Part shown: in pieces, positions 49,394-59,684 of the stretch | How the letters are laid out: every line of letters starts with the position of its first letter | Numbering within the stretch: the first letter of the stretch is position 1 | NCBI GenBank assembly: GCA_019359325.1 | Contig: JAHHHN010000006.1 | Span: 124,001 to 188,000 of the forward strand | Length of the DNA stretch: 64,000 nt | Source of the DNA: Mojavia pulchra JT2-VF2 | GTDB taxonomy: Bacteria > Cyanobacteriota > Cyanobacteriia > Cyanobacteriales > Nostocaceae | Direction: 5' to 3' | Program-made: the position numbers and the translations under genes | The notes under the pieces: generated by a model | Database searches by the model: none | Told to the model about the DNA's origin: nothing | What the model saw: only the letters and a program-made list of their open reading frames with translations

Positions 49394-50761
49394 TTATTTT
49401 CCTGCTTGCTTAACAGAAGTAGATTTTGAAGCAAAAAATAATTGAACATACATGAAAATAGGAATGCCAATAATAACTGTACTATATAAAGATTCTAGCA
49501 ATAAATTTGAATCAACAGGTAATTTCATAATTTGGTAAGCGCAGATCATATACAATAATAAATTTAATTGATGCGGTTTTTTGAGAACAAACAAAAGTAG
49601 CCGAGTTCTAATTACAGAAACTATATAACCAATTGTCAAACTAAAAATCCAAGACCCAAAAAAGCCAAAATAAATTAAACCTTCAATAGGATGCTGAGGA
49701 TTTGCACCAAACCCCCCTGTTGTTAATCCGATTGCTTCTGAAATTATGCGCTCTCCCAGTGCAGTACTGTATTCACTCAATCTAAGTAGACTCAAAAGCG
49801 GATTGATACTATTAATTAGATAATCTATGGGATTATAATCAAAAACATTAATTAAATCATAATTGTAGAAATAGTAAAATACATCTCCTGCACCAACAAA
49901 GCGAACTAACAAAGCTTCAAATACATTTAAATATTGGACTGCAATTGAAGCTCTCCACAAAATGAATAATACAACACTAATGCCTAAAATAAATAATATT
50001 GAAATATAAAAATTTATTTTATAAATATGTTTAGTATTAAACTGCTTGTTTATTAAATAAATGTAAAAAACTAAATTTACAATCAGTAAAATTGCTCCTT
50101 TACTACCGCTCGATAAGGCTAAGAATATCAGAATCAACAGACATAATATCAAACTTAAATATTGATATTTACCAACCTGAATTTTAGGATTAAAAATTTT
50201 AATAAGAATTATTCCAATTGCGCCTGGTAAAAGTGCGTCATTTATTCGATAAATAAAACCAAAGCCGCCAGTACGAAACTCAACTTTTGCTACCTCGGCG
50301 TTTTCAGAAAATAATGGAACCGATCCATACTGTAAAAATAATATCGTATTAGCAGTTAAAAGAATAAATACACAAATATATAATATAATATTTAATTGCT
50401 TGGAATATTTTTTTAATATAGATATATTATTAATTAGCAAATCGTCTTTGCTATAGTCTAGGTTAATTAAATTAGAAAAATTATTAGGTTGAGAACCTAA
50501 TTTTTTGTTTCCTAATATTAGTCCTGTTATAAAAAATATATTTGATAAAATAAATGTGATTAAATACACAAAATATATTTGCTCGTCAAAAAACAAATAC
50601 ATAACAAATGCAATACTAAATGAATTAAAAACCAGATATGTGAATAGTGGATCGAACCAGGCAAAAATAAGCTTTCTTAAAATTAAGACTTGTGCTGCTA
50701 AGGCCAAAATCACAAGAGGTATATAAAAGTAAAAATTTATTGATAATATGTACTCTGTCAT
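49394..50761 (-). CDS. Wzy-type polysaccharide repeat-unit polymerase
   Basis: A polytopic protein of about 455 residues with some 11-12 membrane helices and one large periplasmic loop (about 300-370, with FVGAGDVFYYFYNYDLIN). It matches oligosaccharide-repeat polymerases such as O-antigen Wzy in layout, not in strong sequence motifs, which is normal for this divergent family. It polymerises flipped repeat units. A GTG at 50776 is possible, but AGGTG points to the ATG at 50761. It sits in the A+T-rich core of the locus. Confidence 0.85.
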   Translation of the reverse strand: MTEYILSINFYFYIPLVILALAAQVLILRKLIFAWFDPLFTYLVFNSFSIAFVMYLFFDEQIYFVYLITFILSNIFFITGLILGNKKLGSQPNNFSNLINLDYSKDDLLINNISILKKYSKQLNIILYICVFILLTANTILFLQYGSVPLFSENAEVAKVEFRTGGFGFIYRINDALLPGAIGIILIKIFNPKIQVGKYQYLSLILCLLILIFLALSSGSKGAILLIVNLVFYIYLINKQFNTKHIYKINFYISILFILGISVVLFILWRASIAVQYLNVFEALLVRFVGAGDVFYYFYNYDLINVFDYNPIDYLINSINPLLSLLRLSEYSTALGERIISEAIGLTTGGFGANPQHPIEGLIYFGFFGSWIFSLTIGYIVSVIRTRLLLFVLKKPHQLNLLLYMICAYQIMKLPVDSNLLLESLYSTVIIGIPIFMYVQLFFASKSTSVKQAGK

Positions 50762-50780
50762 ACTTAAGTGTTTCACCTAA

Positions 50781-51683
50781 TTAAATTAAATGTTTAATTT
50801 TTAATTTTATGCTCTGAAAATATGGTTTAATTAAATTAATATAAAAAATATAAATAAATCGATAATTGTTAAATTTAACTGATAATTTACAAGAACGGAC
50901 TAAAGAAAAAAACAAAAGTATAAATGCATCTATATGGATTTTAGTCAGTACTTGAATACTTTCACAATATCTACCGAATCTATTTAATGCAGCCTCCATG
51001 CTATCTTGTTGAGAGGAAAATCCATGTAGACACTTAGTATTAATAAGGAAAAAAAAGTTATTAATTTGCTTGTACCTATCTATAAACTCAAAATCGCTGA
51101 AATCAAGTTTTAAATCTTCATTGTAACCACCTACTTTCTCAAAAATATCCATATTTATCAATAGACCACTATTTAATAGTGAGATATTTTTAGTATTATG
51201 TAATCCTGGTACAATATTTTTGAGGGGAAATCCTCTTCTAAATGCATATTTACAAGGTGAATAAAGTTCACCTATATCCGAAGTCAAGATGGGTGCGAAC
51301 AGAAATGAGTTACGGTTGCTGTATACTGCTTGGTAGTACTTTAGTAAAGCATCTGGTTCAAATTTAGTATCTTGATCTAGCAGCAATAGCCACTGCTTAT
51401 CCATTTGTCTACCAACTTTATATCCTGTATTATATGCTTTACCTACCCCAGGATTGGTTTCATCATAAATATAATTAATATACCAATTTTGATAATCCAT
51501 TTCCTTTGGATTTAGCATTGGCAAAGGGCTATTATCGTAAATTAGAATGTCTAAGGTAGAAGAGTTTTTTTCTAAGCAATAGCTTAATGATTTAAAAGAG
51601 TCGGAATGATTTAGATCAGTTTTATAAAGTACTAAAACAACTAAAAGTTTTTTAAGAAAATATTGAAATTCTGCGGAATCCAT
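50781..51683 (-). CDS. Glycosyltransferase family 2 (rhamnosyltransferase-like)
   Basis: A 300-residue GT2 with LVVLVLYKTDLNHS, YDNSPLPM, NPGVGKAYNTGYKVG, LLLDQDTKFEPDAL (the metal-binding acidic motif) and LNSGLLINMDIFEKVGGYNE. These match the rhamnosyltransferase-type subgroup. It overlaps the end of the previous GT2 gene by 32 bases. The acceptor is unknown. Confidence 0.88.
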   Translation of the reverse strand: MDSAEFQYFLKKLLVVLVLYKTDLNHSDSFKSLSYCLEKNSSTLDILIYDNSPLPMLNPKEMDYQNWYINYIYDETNPGVGKAYNTGYKVGRQMDKQWLLLLDQDTKFEPDALLKYYQAVYSNRNSFLFAPILTSDIGELYSPCKYAFRRGFPLKNIVPGLHNTKNISLLNSGLLINMDIFEKVGGYNEDLKLDFSDFEFIDRYKQINNFFFLINTKCLHGFSSQQDSMEAALNRFGRYCESIQVLTKIHIDAFILLFFSLVRSCKLSVKFNNYRFIYIFYINLIKPYFQSIKLKIKHLI

Positions 51684-52464
51684 ACTTCGTTCCTTGGTAG
51701 AGGTAGTAAATTGCGGCTAAAACTTTCCAAATTATTCCAAAATTTTTTTCGATAATTTTTAAACATTCATGAATGTATAGCTTACTTGTTAAGCCATCTG
51801 GCAAAGCATATGCAATGAATGAATCTGAAAAGACGAAATTCACCCCATCATTAAAAAGCCTTGCATTAAAATCATAATCTGCATAAACTTTGTACTGCGT
51901 ATTAAATGGAGGAACCATGGAAAGCGATTTATGGATAAGTAATGCTTGGTGGTGCAGAGTGTTTCCTAACTTAAGTTTCCAACCAGACGTTGATTTAAAA
52001 AAACCATTATCCCCCAGGCTTACTCTGCCAAAAATAGCTTTATTAGAGTACATCTGATTCACCGTTGGCAAGCTCAATATTAAATCACCTGCACCTAAAA
52101 AGAGAATATGACTGTTATCATCTGCTACAGCCCATCCCTTATTCATTGCATCATAAATACCCTTATCTGGTTCACTAATCCAATATTCAATATCGGTTTC
52201 GTATTTCTTAATTATTTTTAGAGTATTATCATTACTTCCACCATCTATTACTATATAACTTATATGTTCATTTTTTTGTTTAATAACACTTTTAATAGTA
52301 TCTTCTATGTGCTTTTCGCCATTAAAGACAACTGTTATAATAGTAATTAATGGCTGGTTAATTTGAGATTTTTTCTGATAATCATGACTTAATCTCAGCC
52401 CACCTTCTAGGCATTGGGGATAGTTTTTTTTGCTGTCATATTCTGTTGCGCTAGGAATTTCCAT
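51652..52464 (-). CDS. Glycosyltransferase family 2 (WcaA-like)
   Basis: A 270-residue GT2. It has ITIITVVFNGEKHIEDTI, DGGSNDNTLKIIKKYE, EPDKGIYDAMNKGWAVA and LFLGAGDLIL, the metal-binding region typical of the WcaA group. The YADYDFNARLFNDG segment follows. The N-terminal extension of about 30 polar residues is unusual, and a start nearer the domain is possible. Donor and acceptor are unknown. Confidence 0.88.
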   Translation of the reverse strand: MEIPSATEYDSKKNYPQCLEGGLRLSHDYQKKSQINQPLITIITVVFNGEKHIEDTIKSVIKQKNEHISYIVIDGGSNDNTLKIIKKYETDIEYWISEPDKGIYDAMNKGWAVADDNSHILFLGAGDLILSLPTVNQMYSNKAIFGRVSLGDNGFFKSTSGWKLKLGNTLHHQALLIHKSLSMVPPFNTQYKVYADYDFNARLFNDGVNFVFSDSFIAYALPDGLTSKLYIHECLKIIEKNFGIIWKVLAAIYYLYQGTKYGFRRISIFS

Positions 52465-52618
52465 AAAATTAGCAACGCCTCATTAGTTATTACAATATTT
52501 AATTATTATTTTAATAAATGCTAAAGAGTGAGGTACAAAAAGTAACTAACCAAGCATTAACATATATAAATTTGTACCCCATTACATTAGTAAATGCTAT
52601 AAACATGAGGATTTAAAA

Positions 52619-53401
52619 TCAAGTTTTTCTGAGAATTATAATAAATTCACTAGCATTTTCTTGCGATAGTTCAATTTTGAAAGGAAGTAATAAAGTACGT
52701 TGACAATAGAAGAGCATTTCTAAAAATTCCACTTGAGTCCATACATGGAAGTGAATACTGTAGTCAATGGAAATTAGATGTTGAACTGATGTTGATAAAT
52801 CTTCTTCAGAAACTTTTTCTACTAATCTACTCCACTCTTCAAAATGAGATAATTTTGACCATTGAGGCCCCTCCGTATAGTCACGAATTAAGTGTTCTAG
52901 CGATGTGACAGGGCGACTAACATCAAAAGTATACCGTTTGTCTGGCACAGCCATATAAAGTATTCCACCAGATTTCAGCACTCTCAAGTGCTGTTCAATT
53001 GTACCAATGGGATTTTGGCAATGTTCAATCATGTGATTTGCAATCACAAAATCAAGGGAACAATCTGCTATGGAACCAAGGGTTTCTCCATCATCAATAA
53101 TATCAACTTCTACTAATTGATAATTTGCTAACTCTGGATATTGCTTTCTAAGTTCAGCAACAGACATGCGATCAACATATCGAACTTTAGCTGTAGCAGG
53201 AACTTCTAGAGGAGAATGCAATGCTCCAATCTCTATTCCCTCCCCAACTAAATAGCGAGCAGAAATTTTCCTACGCACTGTTTTATCCTTTGATACAATG
53301 CGTCGATATAAAAGCTGAACAGTTCCTTTTAGACCTTGGTTGTTGGCAATTGATTTCAGCTTATCAAGCTTTGTTATAACTTCAAAAAGATTGGTTTTCA
53401 T
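52619..53401 (-). CDS. Class I SAM-dependent methyltransferase
   Basis: A 260-residue protein with a methyltransferase fold. The SAM site is less typical (EIGALHSPLEVPATAKVRYV), then VEVDIIDDGETL and FVIANHMIEHCQNPIGTIEQ, the late catalytic region. An N-terminal helical extension of 45 residues precedes it. Methyl groups on exopolysaccharide sugars are common in cyanobacteria, so sugar O-methylation is a fair guess. A 150-base gap on either side suggests partial independence. Confidence 0.82.
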   Translation of the reverse strand: MKTNLFEVITKLDKLKSIANNQGLKGTVQLLYRRIVSKDKTVRRKISARYLVGEGIEIGALHSPLEVPATAKVRYVDRMSVAELRKQYPELANYQLVEVDIIDDGETLGSIADCSLDFVIANHMIEHCQNPIGTIEQHLRVLKSGGILYMAVPDKRYTFDVSRPVTSLEHLIRDYTEGPQWSKLSHFEEWSRLVEKVSEEDLSTSVQHLISIDYSIHFHVWTQVEFLEMLFYCQRTLLLPFKIELSQENASEFIIILRKT

Positions 53402-53532
53402 GATAATATATTGTTGTGATTTGACTTTATATCTGGTTTTTTCATCTTTTAAGAATTAGATAAATAACTGACTTACAAAATATATAACTTATATATCAGA
53501 AATATTTAGCTAAAAAAATTAATATTAATTTT

Positions 53533-54639
53533 CTATATTAATGAGCGATACAGAGAACAAGTTTGTTTTGCACAGGCTTCCCATGAGAAAGCTTTAACTC
53601 TCTGTTTTCCAAGTTTAATAAGATTTTTAGCTCTCTCAGAAGAGTACAAAACTTTTTCTAAAGAATTAGCAATACTTTCTGTACTATAAGGGTCAAAAAA
53701 CTCAGCTGCTTCTCCAGCTACCTCTGGCAATGAACTAGTGTTGCTACAAACAACAGGACACTCAAGCGACATTGCTTCTAAAAGTGGTAATCCAAATCCT
53801 TCGTATAAAGAAGGATAAATAAAAACAGATGCTTCACGGTAAAGCTTAACTAAAGCTTGATCGTCTGTTGTAACATGAATAACTTTATTTCCATTTAGAC
53901 CTAATTTACAAATCAGATCTAACTCATGAGTAGAAAAAGAATTTGCTCCACAGCAAATTAGATTAAAATCCCTTTGTATATTCTGGTTGCTAGCATAGGC
54001 TTGCAATAACCTCTCAAAGTTTTTGTAACCTGCACGTTGCCCAACATATAAAATATAAGGCTTAGATTGAATGTTTAGTTTCCAATCAATTTTGCTTTTA
54101 TGAATAAGAGAATGTCCAAGATAAATCACAGATACTTTGTCAGGATTAATGTCCAAAATTTCTAATAAATCTTGTTTAGTACTGTTAGATATACATATAA
54201 TATGATCAGCACGTTTAGTGGCTTCTATTTTAGAGAGAGTGAGTTCTCTGTCTAATTTATTGTTTAAAAGGAAATTAAATTTTTCGTGAATCATATCATA
54301 AACTGTTACTACAGTTCTAGAACCTTTAGGTGCTATTCTAGTTGTTGAATAATAAGTTTCATGTATAATACTAGGTTTATTAGACTTTAACCAAAATTTA
54401 GAAAATTGAGCATTGAGTTTGTCTATTAAGATTTTAGTTTTAGGAATATGTTGACGTTGCATACCAATTACTAACTCAGGATTGACACTTTCTAAGTGCT
54501 TATTTATATATGAACAAGCAAGAATTTTAACATCAAATCCCTCTATTTGGGCAATTCTATTAGCAACCTCACATATATAGCGAGATATACCTCCATACTT
54601 TTGTTCATTAAATATTTGATAATCATAGACGATTTTCAT
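53533..54639 (-). CDS. Glycosyltransferase family 4
   Basis: A 368-residue GT-B enzyme, opening YDYQIFNEQKYGGISRYICE (a classic GT4 group with mannosyltransferase members), with VYDMIHEKFNFLL, ILYVGQRAGYKNFERLLQAY and PSLYEGFGLPLLEAMSLECP, the donor-binding motif. GDP-sugar use is plausible because GDP-mannose-derived sugars are made in the locus. The donor is not proven. Confidence 0.9.
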   Translation of the reverse strand: MKIVYDYQIFNEQKYGGISRYICEVANRIAQIEGFDVKILACSYINKHLESVNPELVIGMQRQHIPKTKILIDKLNAQFSKFWLKSNKPSIIHETYYSTTRIAPKGSRTVVTVYDMIHEKFNFLLNNKLDRELTLSKIEATKRADHIICISNSTKQDLLEILDINPDKVSVIYLGHSLIHKSKIDWKLNIQSKPYILYVGQRAGYKNFERLLQAYASNQNIQRDFNLICCGANSFSTHELDLICKLGLNGNKVIHVTTDDQALVKLYREASVFIYPSLYEGFGLPLLEAMSLECPVVCSNTSSLPEVAGEAAEFFDPYSTESIANSLEKVLYSSERAKNLIKLGKQRVKAFSWEACAKQTCSLYRSLI

Positions 54640-54786
54640 AAAATTAATTATTTTTGCAAGCTATGGTTAATTTATTTATATTTAAAAGATATAGATTAAT
54701 TATAAATTATTGATTTTAATATTGATAATTTTCTATATATTAAATAGGATATAAAAACTAAATTAGCGTAATCAGCATAGCATAAT

Positions 54787-55599
54787 TTAATTTTTGATAG
54801 TTTTAAATTTAGTAGTAATTTTACTCAAATCATTGTAGTCTGTAACCGTTTTGGATCTCATTTCTCTTTTGACATATTTACAACAAATATTAGCAAAATT
54901 TCCGGACATTTTTTCTAAAACGAATGGATATTTTATCTGTCTATTAGTCATAATATGGAAGTTATTATATGAATAAAAAAATAGCGATAGTTGATCCGCT
55001 ATCAGCTTAAGTGTTTTAGCTTGATAAAAAGAGATATGCTGCCCAGTGCCGAATGAATAATACCACCATGATTGAGGAGATGGGGGGCTTCCTTGAAACA
55101 AATCTGTCGAAAAAATAATTGTCGATGTCCCTGAATCTTTTAAAGATTTATCAATAAATTCAATAGGATTATAAATATGTTCCAATACCTCAAAAGCAGT
55201 TATTGCAGAAAAAATATTAGTGGTAGCAGATGCCTCAAAGCCTTTAGCAAGAATATTTTCACAATATAAGTCAGACCAATAAAAATCAAAACCAATATCT
55301 CTCATTAGCCTTGTTAGCATTCCATAACCACCTGCAATATCCAAATATTTGCCTTGTTTATCAAAAAAGAAGAAAAGAATACAAGCTAGTTTTTTAGAAA
55401 TTGCAATATTTCTTGCAACTAAACCAGTGTCTACATCTGCGATCGCACTATTATAAGCTTCTTCTAACCAATATGGTTGTTCTGTCTGGAGCAAGCCACA
55501 GTTGTTGCAGTATAGATAGGTAATATCATATTTATTAAGAATAGTTTCTTTGAAATAAATATCTCTCGTACAAGAGCATATAGGACAATCTTTACTCAT
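54787..55599 (-). CDS. Methyltransferase with N-terminal zinc motif
   Basis: A 270-residue protein with an N-terminal four-cysteine zinc motif (CPIC...CNNC, residues 5-34) and a class I methyltransferase domain: YLDIAGGYGMLTRLMRDIGF (SAM-binding) and AITAFEVLEHIYNPIEFIDK. The zinc motif resembles that of sugar C-methyltransferases, but their usual C-terminal domain is absent. It may add a methyl group to a sugar or to a lipid-linked unit. It lies 13 bases after wzx. Confidence 0.85.
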   Translation of the reverse strand: MSKDCPICSCTRDIYFKETILNKYDITYLYCNNCGLLQTEQPYWLEEAYNSAIADVDTGLVARNIAISKKLACILFFFFDKQGKYLDIAGGYGMLTRLMRDIGFDFYWSDLYCENILAKGFEASATTNIFSAITAFEVLEHIYNPIEFIDKSLKDSGTSTIIFSTDLFQGSPPSPQSWWYYSFGTGQHISFYQAKTLKLIADQLSLFFYSYNNFHIMTNRQIKYPFVLEKMSGNFANICCKYVKREMRSKTVTDYNDLSKITTKFKTIKN

Positions 55600-55612
55600 T
55601 TTATTTACTCAT

Positions 55613-56986
55613 TTAATATTCACCACTTTTGATTCTTAACCTTAGCTTGTTTGTAATATCACCGCCTACTGCTCCTAAAGAGAATAATAAAATGCAAATT
55701 CCAGTAGACCAAGCGACTCCTGAAACGCCTATTAAATTACCTAATATTATTGATAATACAATATTGCTCATAGCAGAAACAGGAGCAACTATAGTTTGTA
55801 ATTTTAATTCACCTAACCCATTGACTAACATTGCTACACATTGAGATATGCAATTTAATACTGTTGTAAACAACATTGCCAAAACTAAACTATTATGTGG
55901 AATTGCTTCTTTATTAACCAACAAGCTCAAAATTTGAGGAGAAAATATAACCAGTAAACTACTTATACATACAGACCATATAAAACTAAACAAAATGGAC
56001 ATTTTAAAAGTTTTAATAATCCAAGAGAAATCTCCTCTTGTTGAAGCTTCACTGTAGGCTGGCCAAAGAGAAATAATAAAAGAAGATGAAATATAAATTA
56101 CAATAGAGAACAATTTTAGAGTTACTCCATAGCTTGCTACTGCACTTGTCCCAAACAAATGAGCAACAATAAGAAGATCAGTTTGAAAAATTAAAATTGC
56201 TGAAATTTGGGCAATCCAAAACTGCAAGCCAGTGTTTAAAAGCCACCTAGATTTGCGAAAATTAAAATATTTAAGTTTAGGTATTAACCATTTGCGTCGA
56301 AATCCAAATAAATGGATAGTAGAAAAAATATCTCCTATTAGTAAAGTTCCAAAGCAAGATGCTATTAATAAGGGTAGATTAGCATGAATATGAATAGCAC
56401 CGATGAGACCAATTACTGATAAAACACTACCTAATACACTCCATATTTGATAATAATAACCTTCTTGATAGGCTCCATAGATGCGACCGGGGATTGACAA
56501 TGGTAAACGGATTACAAACAAAATAAAACATACAGAAATGGATGCTCCTATATCTTTTTTAGCCATTGGGGAACTTACATTAAATATTTGTTCCCAAGCA
56601 ATCAATGGAGAGGTTAATAAAAAAACAAATAGTAATAATAATGCTATTCCTAACATTAAGTAAAACGTATTTGTGACAGCCTCTTGTGCCATTTTCTTAT
56701 CTTCTTTACCGTCAGCTACCGCAAGTGCATTTGTTAGACTATTTGCTAGTCCCAAGTCAGCAATGCTGATCCAGTTTAATAAGTTGCTCAGTATCAACCA
56801 TAGCCCAAATATTTCTGTTTCTAAGTATTTAGCTGTAAGTGGAATGGTAACAAGTCCAGCTATGATTGAAATTCCTTTGACAACTAAAGTTGTCAGACCG
56901 GTTACACCTGCACGACGAATTCTCATTCGTCCTCTATCTATAGAATTGCTAGTTAAATATTGGAACAGCTGTTTGAATTGCCGCAT
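55613..56986 (-). CDS. Wzx-type polysaccharide flippase
   Basis: A 457-residue protein with about 12-14 membrane helices, starting TTLVVKGISIIAGLVTIPLT and followed by LSNLLNWISIADLGLANSLT, the standard opening of the Wzx/RfbX family. It carries lipid-linked repeat units across the plasma membrane. It pairs with wzy and wzc in this locus. The gap upstream holds a dead gmd copy. Confidence 0.92.
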   Translation of the reverse strand: MRQFKQLFQYLTSNSIDRGRMRIRRAGVTGLTTLVVKGISIIAGLVTIPLTAKYLETEIFGLWLILSNLLNWISIADLGLANSLTNALAVADGKEDKKMAQEAVTNTFYLMLGIALLLLFVFLLTSPLIAWEQIFNVSSPMAKKDIGASISVCFILFVIRLPLSIPGRIYGAYQEGYYYQIWSVLGSVLSVIGLIGAIHIHANLPLLIASCFGTLLIGDIFSTIHLFGFRRKWLIPKLKYFNFRKSRWLLNTGLQFWIAQISAILIFQTDLLIVAHLFGTSAVASYGVTLKLFSIVIYISSSFIISLWPAYSEASTRGDFSWIIKTFKMSILFSFIWSVCISSLLVIFSPQILSLLVNKEAIPHNSLVLAMLFTTVLNCISQCVAMLVNGLGELKLQTIVAPVSAMSNIVLSIILGNLIGVSGVAWSTGICILLFSLGAVGGDITNKLRLRIKSGEY

Positions 56987-57060
56987 TTTTTGATTGAATT
57001 AAGATTCTTTAAAGCTTAAGCTAGACTTATCTTGTATATAAAATGCAGATGAATTAAATT

Positions 57061-57456
57061 GTTAGCTTTGACTTGACCACCATTTTTACCACATTGCTCA
57101 TTTTATAGTTTGCTTGCTCATCCTAAATTTCTTCTGGCTTTACTTGGATAGCCTTGTCCAATAGTAATCTTAGATGGTCTTAATAAATTATCATCAACGA
57201 CAACATAATTTTACCAATCTAAACTTACATAACTAAAAGCTTCTTTAGTTTGCATTTCCAAAGCTTTCGCTAGAATCTGCATTATAAAATTTGATGGGTT
57301 TACTAATAAAAAGAATTGCCTCTAAAAGGTTCAGCGTCCTAAGAGCAAAACTTTCAAGCGTTTCTACCAGTTGTTCAAAAGAAAGACTAGTTGAGCTAAA
57401 TCAGCATCAGCTCTATCTTGACCTGATACTTCAGAGATCAGTGCTTTTTTATGCAC
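57061..57456 (-). pseudogene. Degraded relic of a GDP-mannose 4,6-dehydratase gene
   Basis: Reading the minus strand, three pieces match Gmd in the right order. The N-terminus is HKKALISEVSGQDRADADL (57453 on), matching [15 protein letters not shown]. The middle is LNLLEAILFISKPIKFYNAD followed by SSESFG, matching LRLLEAI...[12 protein letters not shown]. The C-terminus is FSYVSLDW-stop-NYVVVDDNLLRPSK, then PSKARRNLG, matching [23 protein letters not shown]...TKARQQLG. Stops, frameshifts and large deletions leave about 400 of 1080 bases. It lies between wzc and wzx. Confidence 0.87.
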
Positions 57457-57488
57457 TAGTAGATAGTTAATTTCAACACACACATCTA

Positions 57489-59684
57489 TCAAGAAAGCTT
57501 AATTTTGGGCGTTTTAACATCAACTTTTCCATTTTTAGAATGTCCATTTTGATGATAGTAACCCTTAGAATAGTAGCCTCCATAGCTGCTACTAGCAGTA
57601 ATACCATTGACGACCATTCCTAAAACCCGCTGACCAGACTGCGCTAACAGAGTTTTTGTAGCAGTCGCAGCTCCAGAGTCAACTACACCAGGACGTACAA
57701 CTAACAAAATCCCATCCACTAACTTACCCAATATTTGTGCATCTGCAACCGCAGTCAAAGGTGGAGCATCAATAATTACAAAGTCATAGTCATTAGTAGC
57801 CTCTTGAATTAAAGCAGCCATCCGTTTTGACTCTAAAAGTGCAGCAGCATTGGGTGGAATTGTGCCAGCAGTTACTAAATCTAAGGTCATCAGCGCTTCT
57901 TTGGTAGTTGTTGCTAACTCAGCCTGATTGACTAAAATATTACTCAGCCCTATCAGGTTAGATTGTTCCCAAATTTTATGTTGGCGAGGGCGACGCATAT
58001 CTGCATCTATCAACAGCACTCGACGTCCACTCTGTGCTGCTGCTACTGCCAAGTTAGCTGTTACAAAAGATTTACCTTCGCCTGGAACTGAACTACTGAC
58101 AACAATCACTTTCAGCATCTTGTCAGAAATGCTGAAACTTAAATTAGCTTGGAGCATCTCAAAAGCTGCGGACTCAGGCGTATAAGGACTGTTGAGTACA
58201 GGCAATTCTGCACCGCTTTCACCATCACTTCCCTTGGCTTTTTCAGCTAAAGGAATCGTACCTAATAAGGGATAGTCTAACAGCCCCTTAACTTCCTCAA
58301 TAGTCTTCAGCGAATTATCTATAGCTTCTAGCATTAGCGCAGTTCCCACACCTAGCACAATTCCTAAAACTCCACCCAGTGCCAAGTTTAAGGGAATAAT
58401 AGGAGATACTGCTCTATCGGGAATTAAAGCCTGAGAAATTACCCGCGCATTACCGATGTTCTGGTTTTCTAAGACCTCAACTTCCTGTAATTGCTTCAGG
58501 AGTTGTTCATAGGTAACTCGTGCTACCTGCAACTGTCGCTGTAGCTGTAGCTGTTGTTGTTCCAGCCGGGGTAAAATATCCAAGCGGCTTCGGTTGAGTA
58601 CGTATGCTTGGCGCAATTCTGCTAATCGGTTTGCCAGCGCCAACCGTTCAACTTCTGACTTGACTAAATCCTCGGTCAAGGTCTGCTTGAGTTCTCCTAT
58701 TTGCAAGTTTTGCTCTGGCACAAACTCGGAGTTGCCGAGAGTTTGGGCAACTCGCCCTTCTAATTGACTTCTAAGTGCAGTTTCTTTCTGCTCTAGATTA
58801 ATCACCATAGGGTGCTCATCACTAAAGCGAGTCCGTACCACAGCCAACTCATCTTGCACTTTCTGATAATCTGTGAGTACCTGCTGCACACCAGGGGATT
58901 GGCTTAAGGTACTTAGTTCTACAGCCTGTTGTGTGTTTAATGCTATTTGGCTTTGTAAAGCCCTAGTACGGGTATTAGCATCTACTAGGTCTGCTTGGGC
59001 TTTAGTAATTTGCTCCCCTAAAGTCTGAAGACCTTCTACTCCAGCTTTTGCTTCTACCTCCAGCGCTATTACCCTGTTTCTTTCTTTGAAACGACGCAGA
59101 GACATTTCCGCTTTCAAAACTCTTTTTTCGACCTCAGGCAATTGCTTATTCAAAAATTCCCTTGCAGACCTTGCCTCAGCACGGTTATTACGAACGTTAC
59201 TCTCCAAGTAATAGCTCATCAGGGAATTAATTACAGATGCTGCTTCCTGTGGATTGGTACTACGGTAGGAAAGCTGCATCACATCTGTTCCTCGGATAGT
59301 CTTCAGTTTCAGTAGTTTGAGAAACACTTCTATGGAGAGAGGTCTACCCTTGCTATCCTTGAGCTTCAGGGTGCTAATAGTTTTTTGGATAATAGGATAT
59401 GAACGAATGACCTCGGCTTCTGTATCCACTGGGTTGCTGAAGTTGGTCAAACCGCTTAATTCTCCTACTTGTGAAGACAGACCAGTGAGCGATGACACTC
59501 CACTCTGTTTGTTGAACAACAGCTTGGCTTGCGATTCGTAAACTGGTTTTTGGAGGAAGGTGACCAAGGCTGTCAGTCCAAACACAGAGCCAATCACAGT
59601 TGCTGTCACTGGCCAACGCCTTTTCAGTATCGGCCAGTACTGTTGAAAATCAATAAGGTCACGGTCGTCTTGCTGAGTAGGCAT
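57489..59684 (-). CDS. Wzc-type chain-length regulator and tyrosine kinase
   Basis: A 731-residue fusion. The N-terminal Wzz part has helices at about 31-49 and 440-460 with a periplasmic coiled coil between. The cytoplasmic BY-kinase has Walker A SSSVPGEGKSFVTANLA, Walker A' VLLIDADMRRP and Walker B DFVIIDAPP. A tyrosine-rich tail (SSYGGYYSKGYYHQNG) offers autophosphorylation sites. It controls chain length and export with Wzx/Wzy. A hairpin lies in its leader. Confidence 0.94.
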   Translation of the reverse strand: MPTQQDDRDLIDFQQYWPILKRRWPVTATVIGSVFGLTALVTFLQKPVYESQAKLLFNKQSGVSSLTGLSSQVGELSGLTNFSNPVDTEAEVIRSYPIIQKTISTLKLKDSKGRPLSIEVFLKLLKLKTIRGTDVMQLSYRSTNPQEAASVINSLMSYYLESNVRNNRAEARSAREFLNKQLPEVEKRVLKAEMSLRRFKERNRVIALEVEAKAGVEGLQTLGEQITKAQADLVDANTRTRALQSQIALNTQQAVELSTLSQSPGVQQVLTDYQKVQDELAVVRTRFSDEHPMVINLEQKETALRSQLEGRVAQTLGNSEFVPEQNLQIGELKQTLTEDLVKSEVERLALANRLAELRQAYVLNRSRLDILPRLEQQQLQLQRQLQVARVTYEQLLKQLQEVEVLENQNIGNARVISQALIPDRAVSPIIPLNLALGGVLGIVLGVGTALMLEAIDNSLKTIEEVKGLLDYPLLGTIPLAEKAKGSDGESGAELPVLNSPYTPESAAFEMLQANLSFSISDKMLKVIVVSSSVPGEGKSFVTANLAVAAAQSGRRVLLIDADMRRPRQHKIWEQSNLIGLSNILVNQAELATTTKEALMTLDLVTAGTIPPNAAALLESKRMAALIQEATNDYDFVIIDAPPLTAVADAQILGKLVDGILLVVRPGVVDSGAATATKTLLAQSGQRVLGMVVNGITASSSYGGYYSKGYYHQNGHSKNGKVDVKTPKIKLS

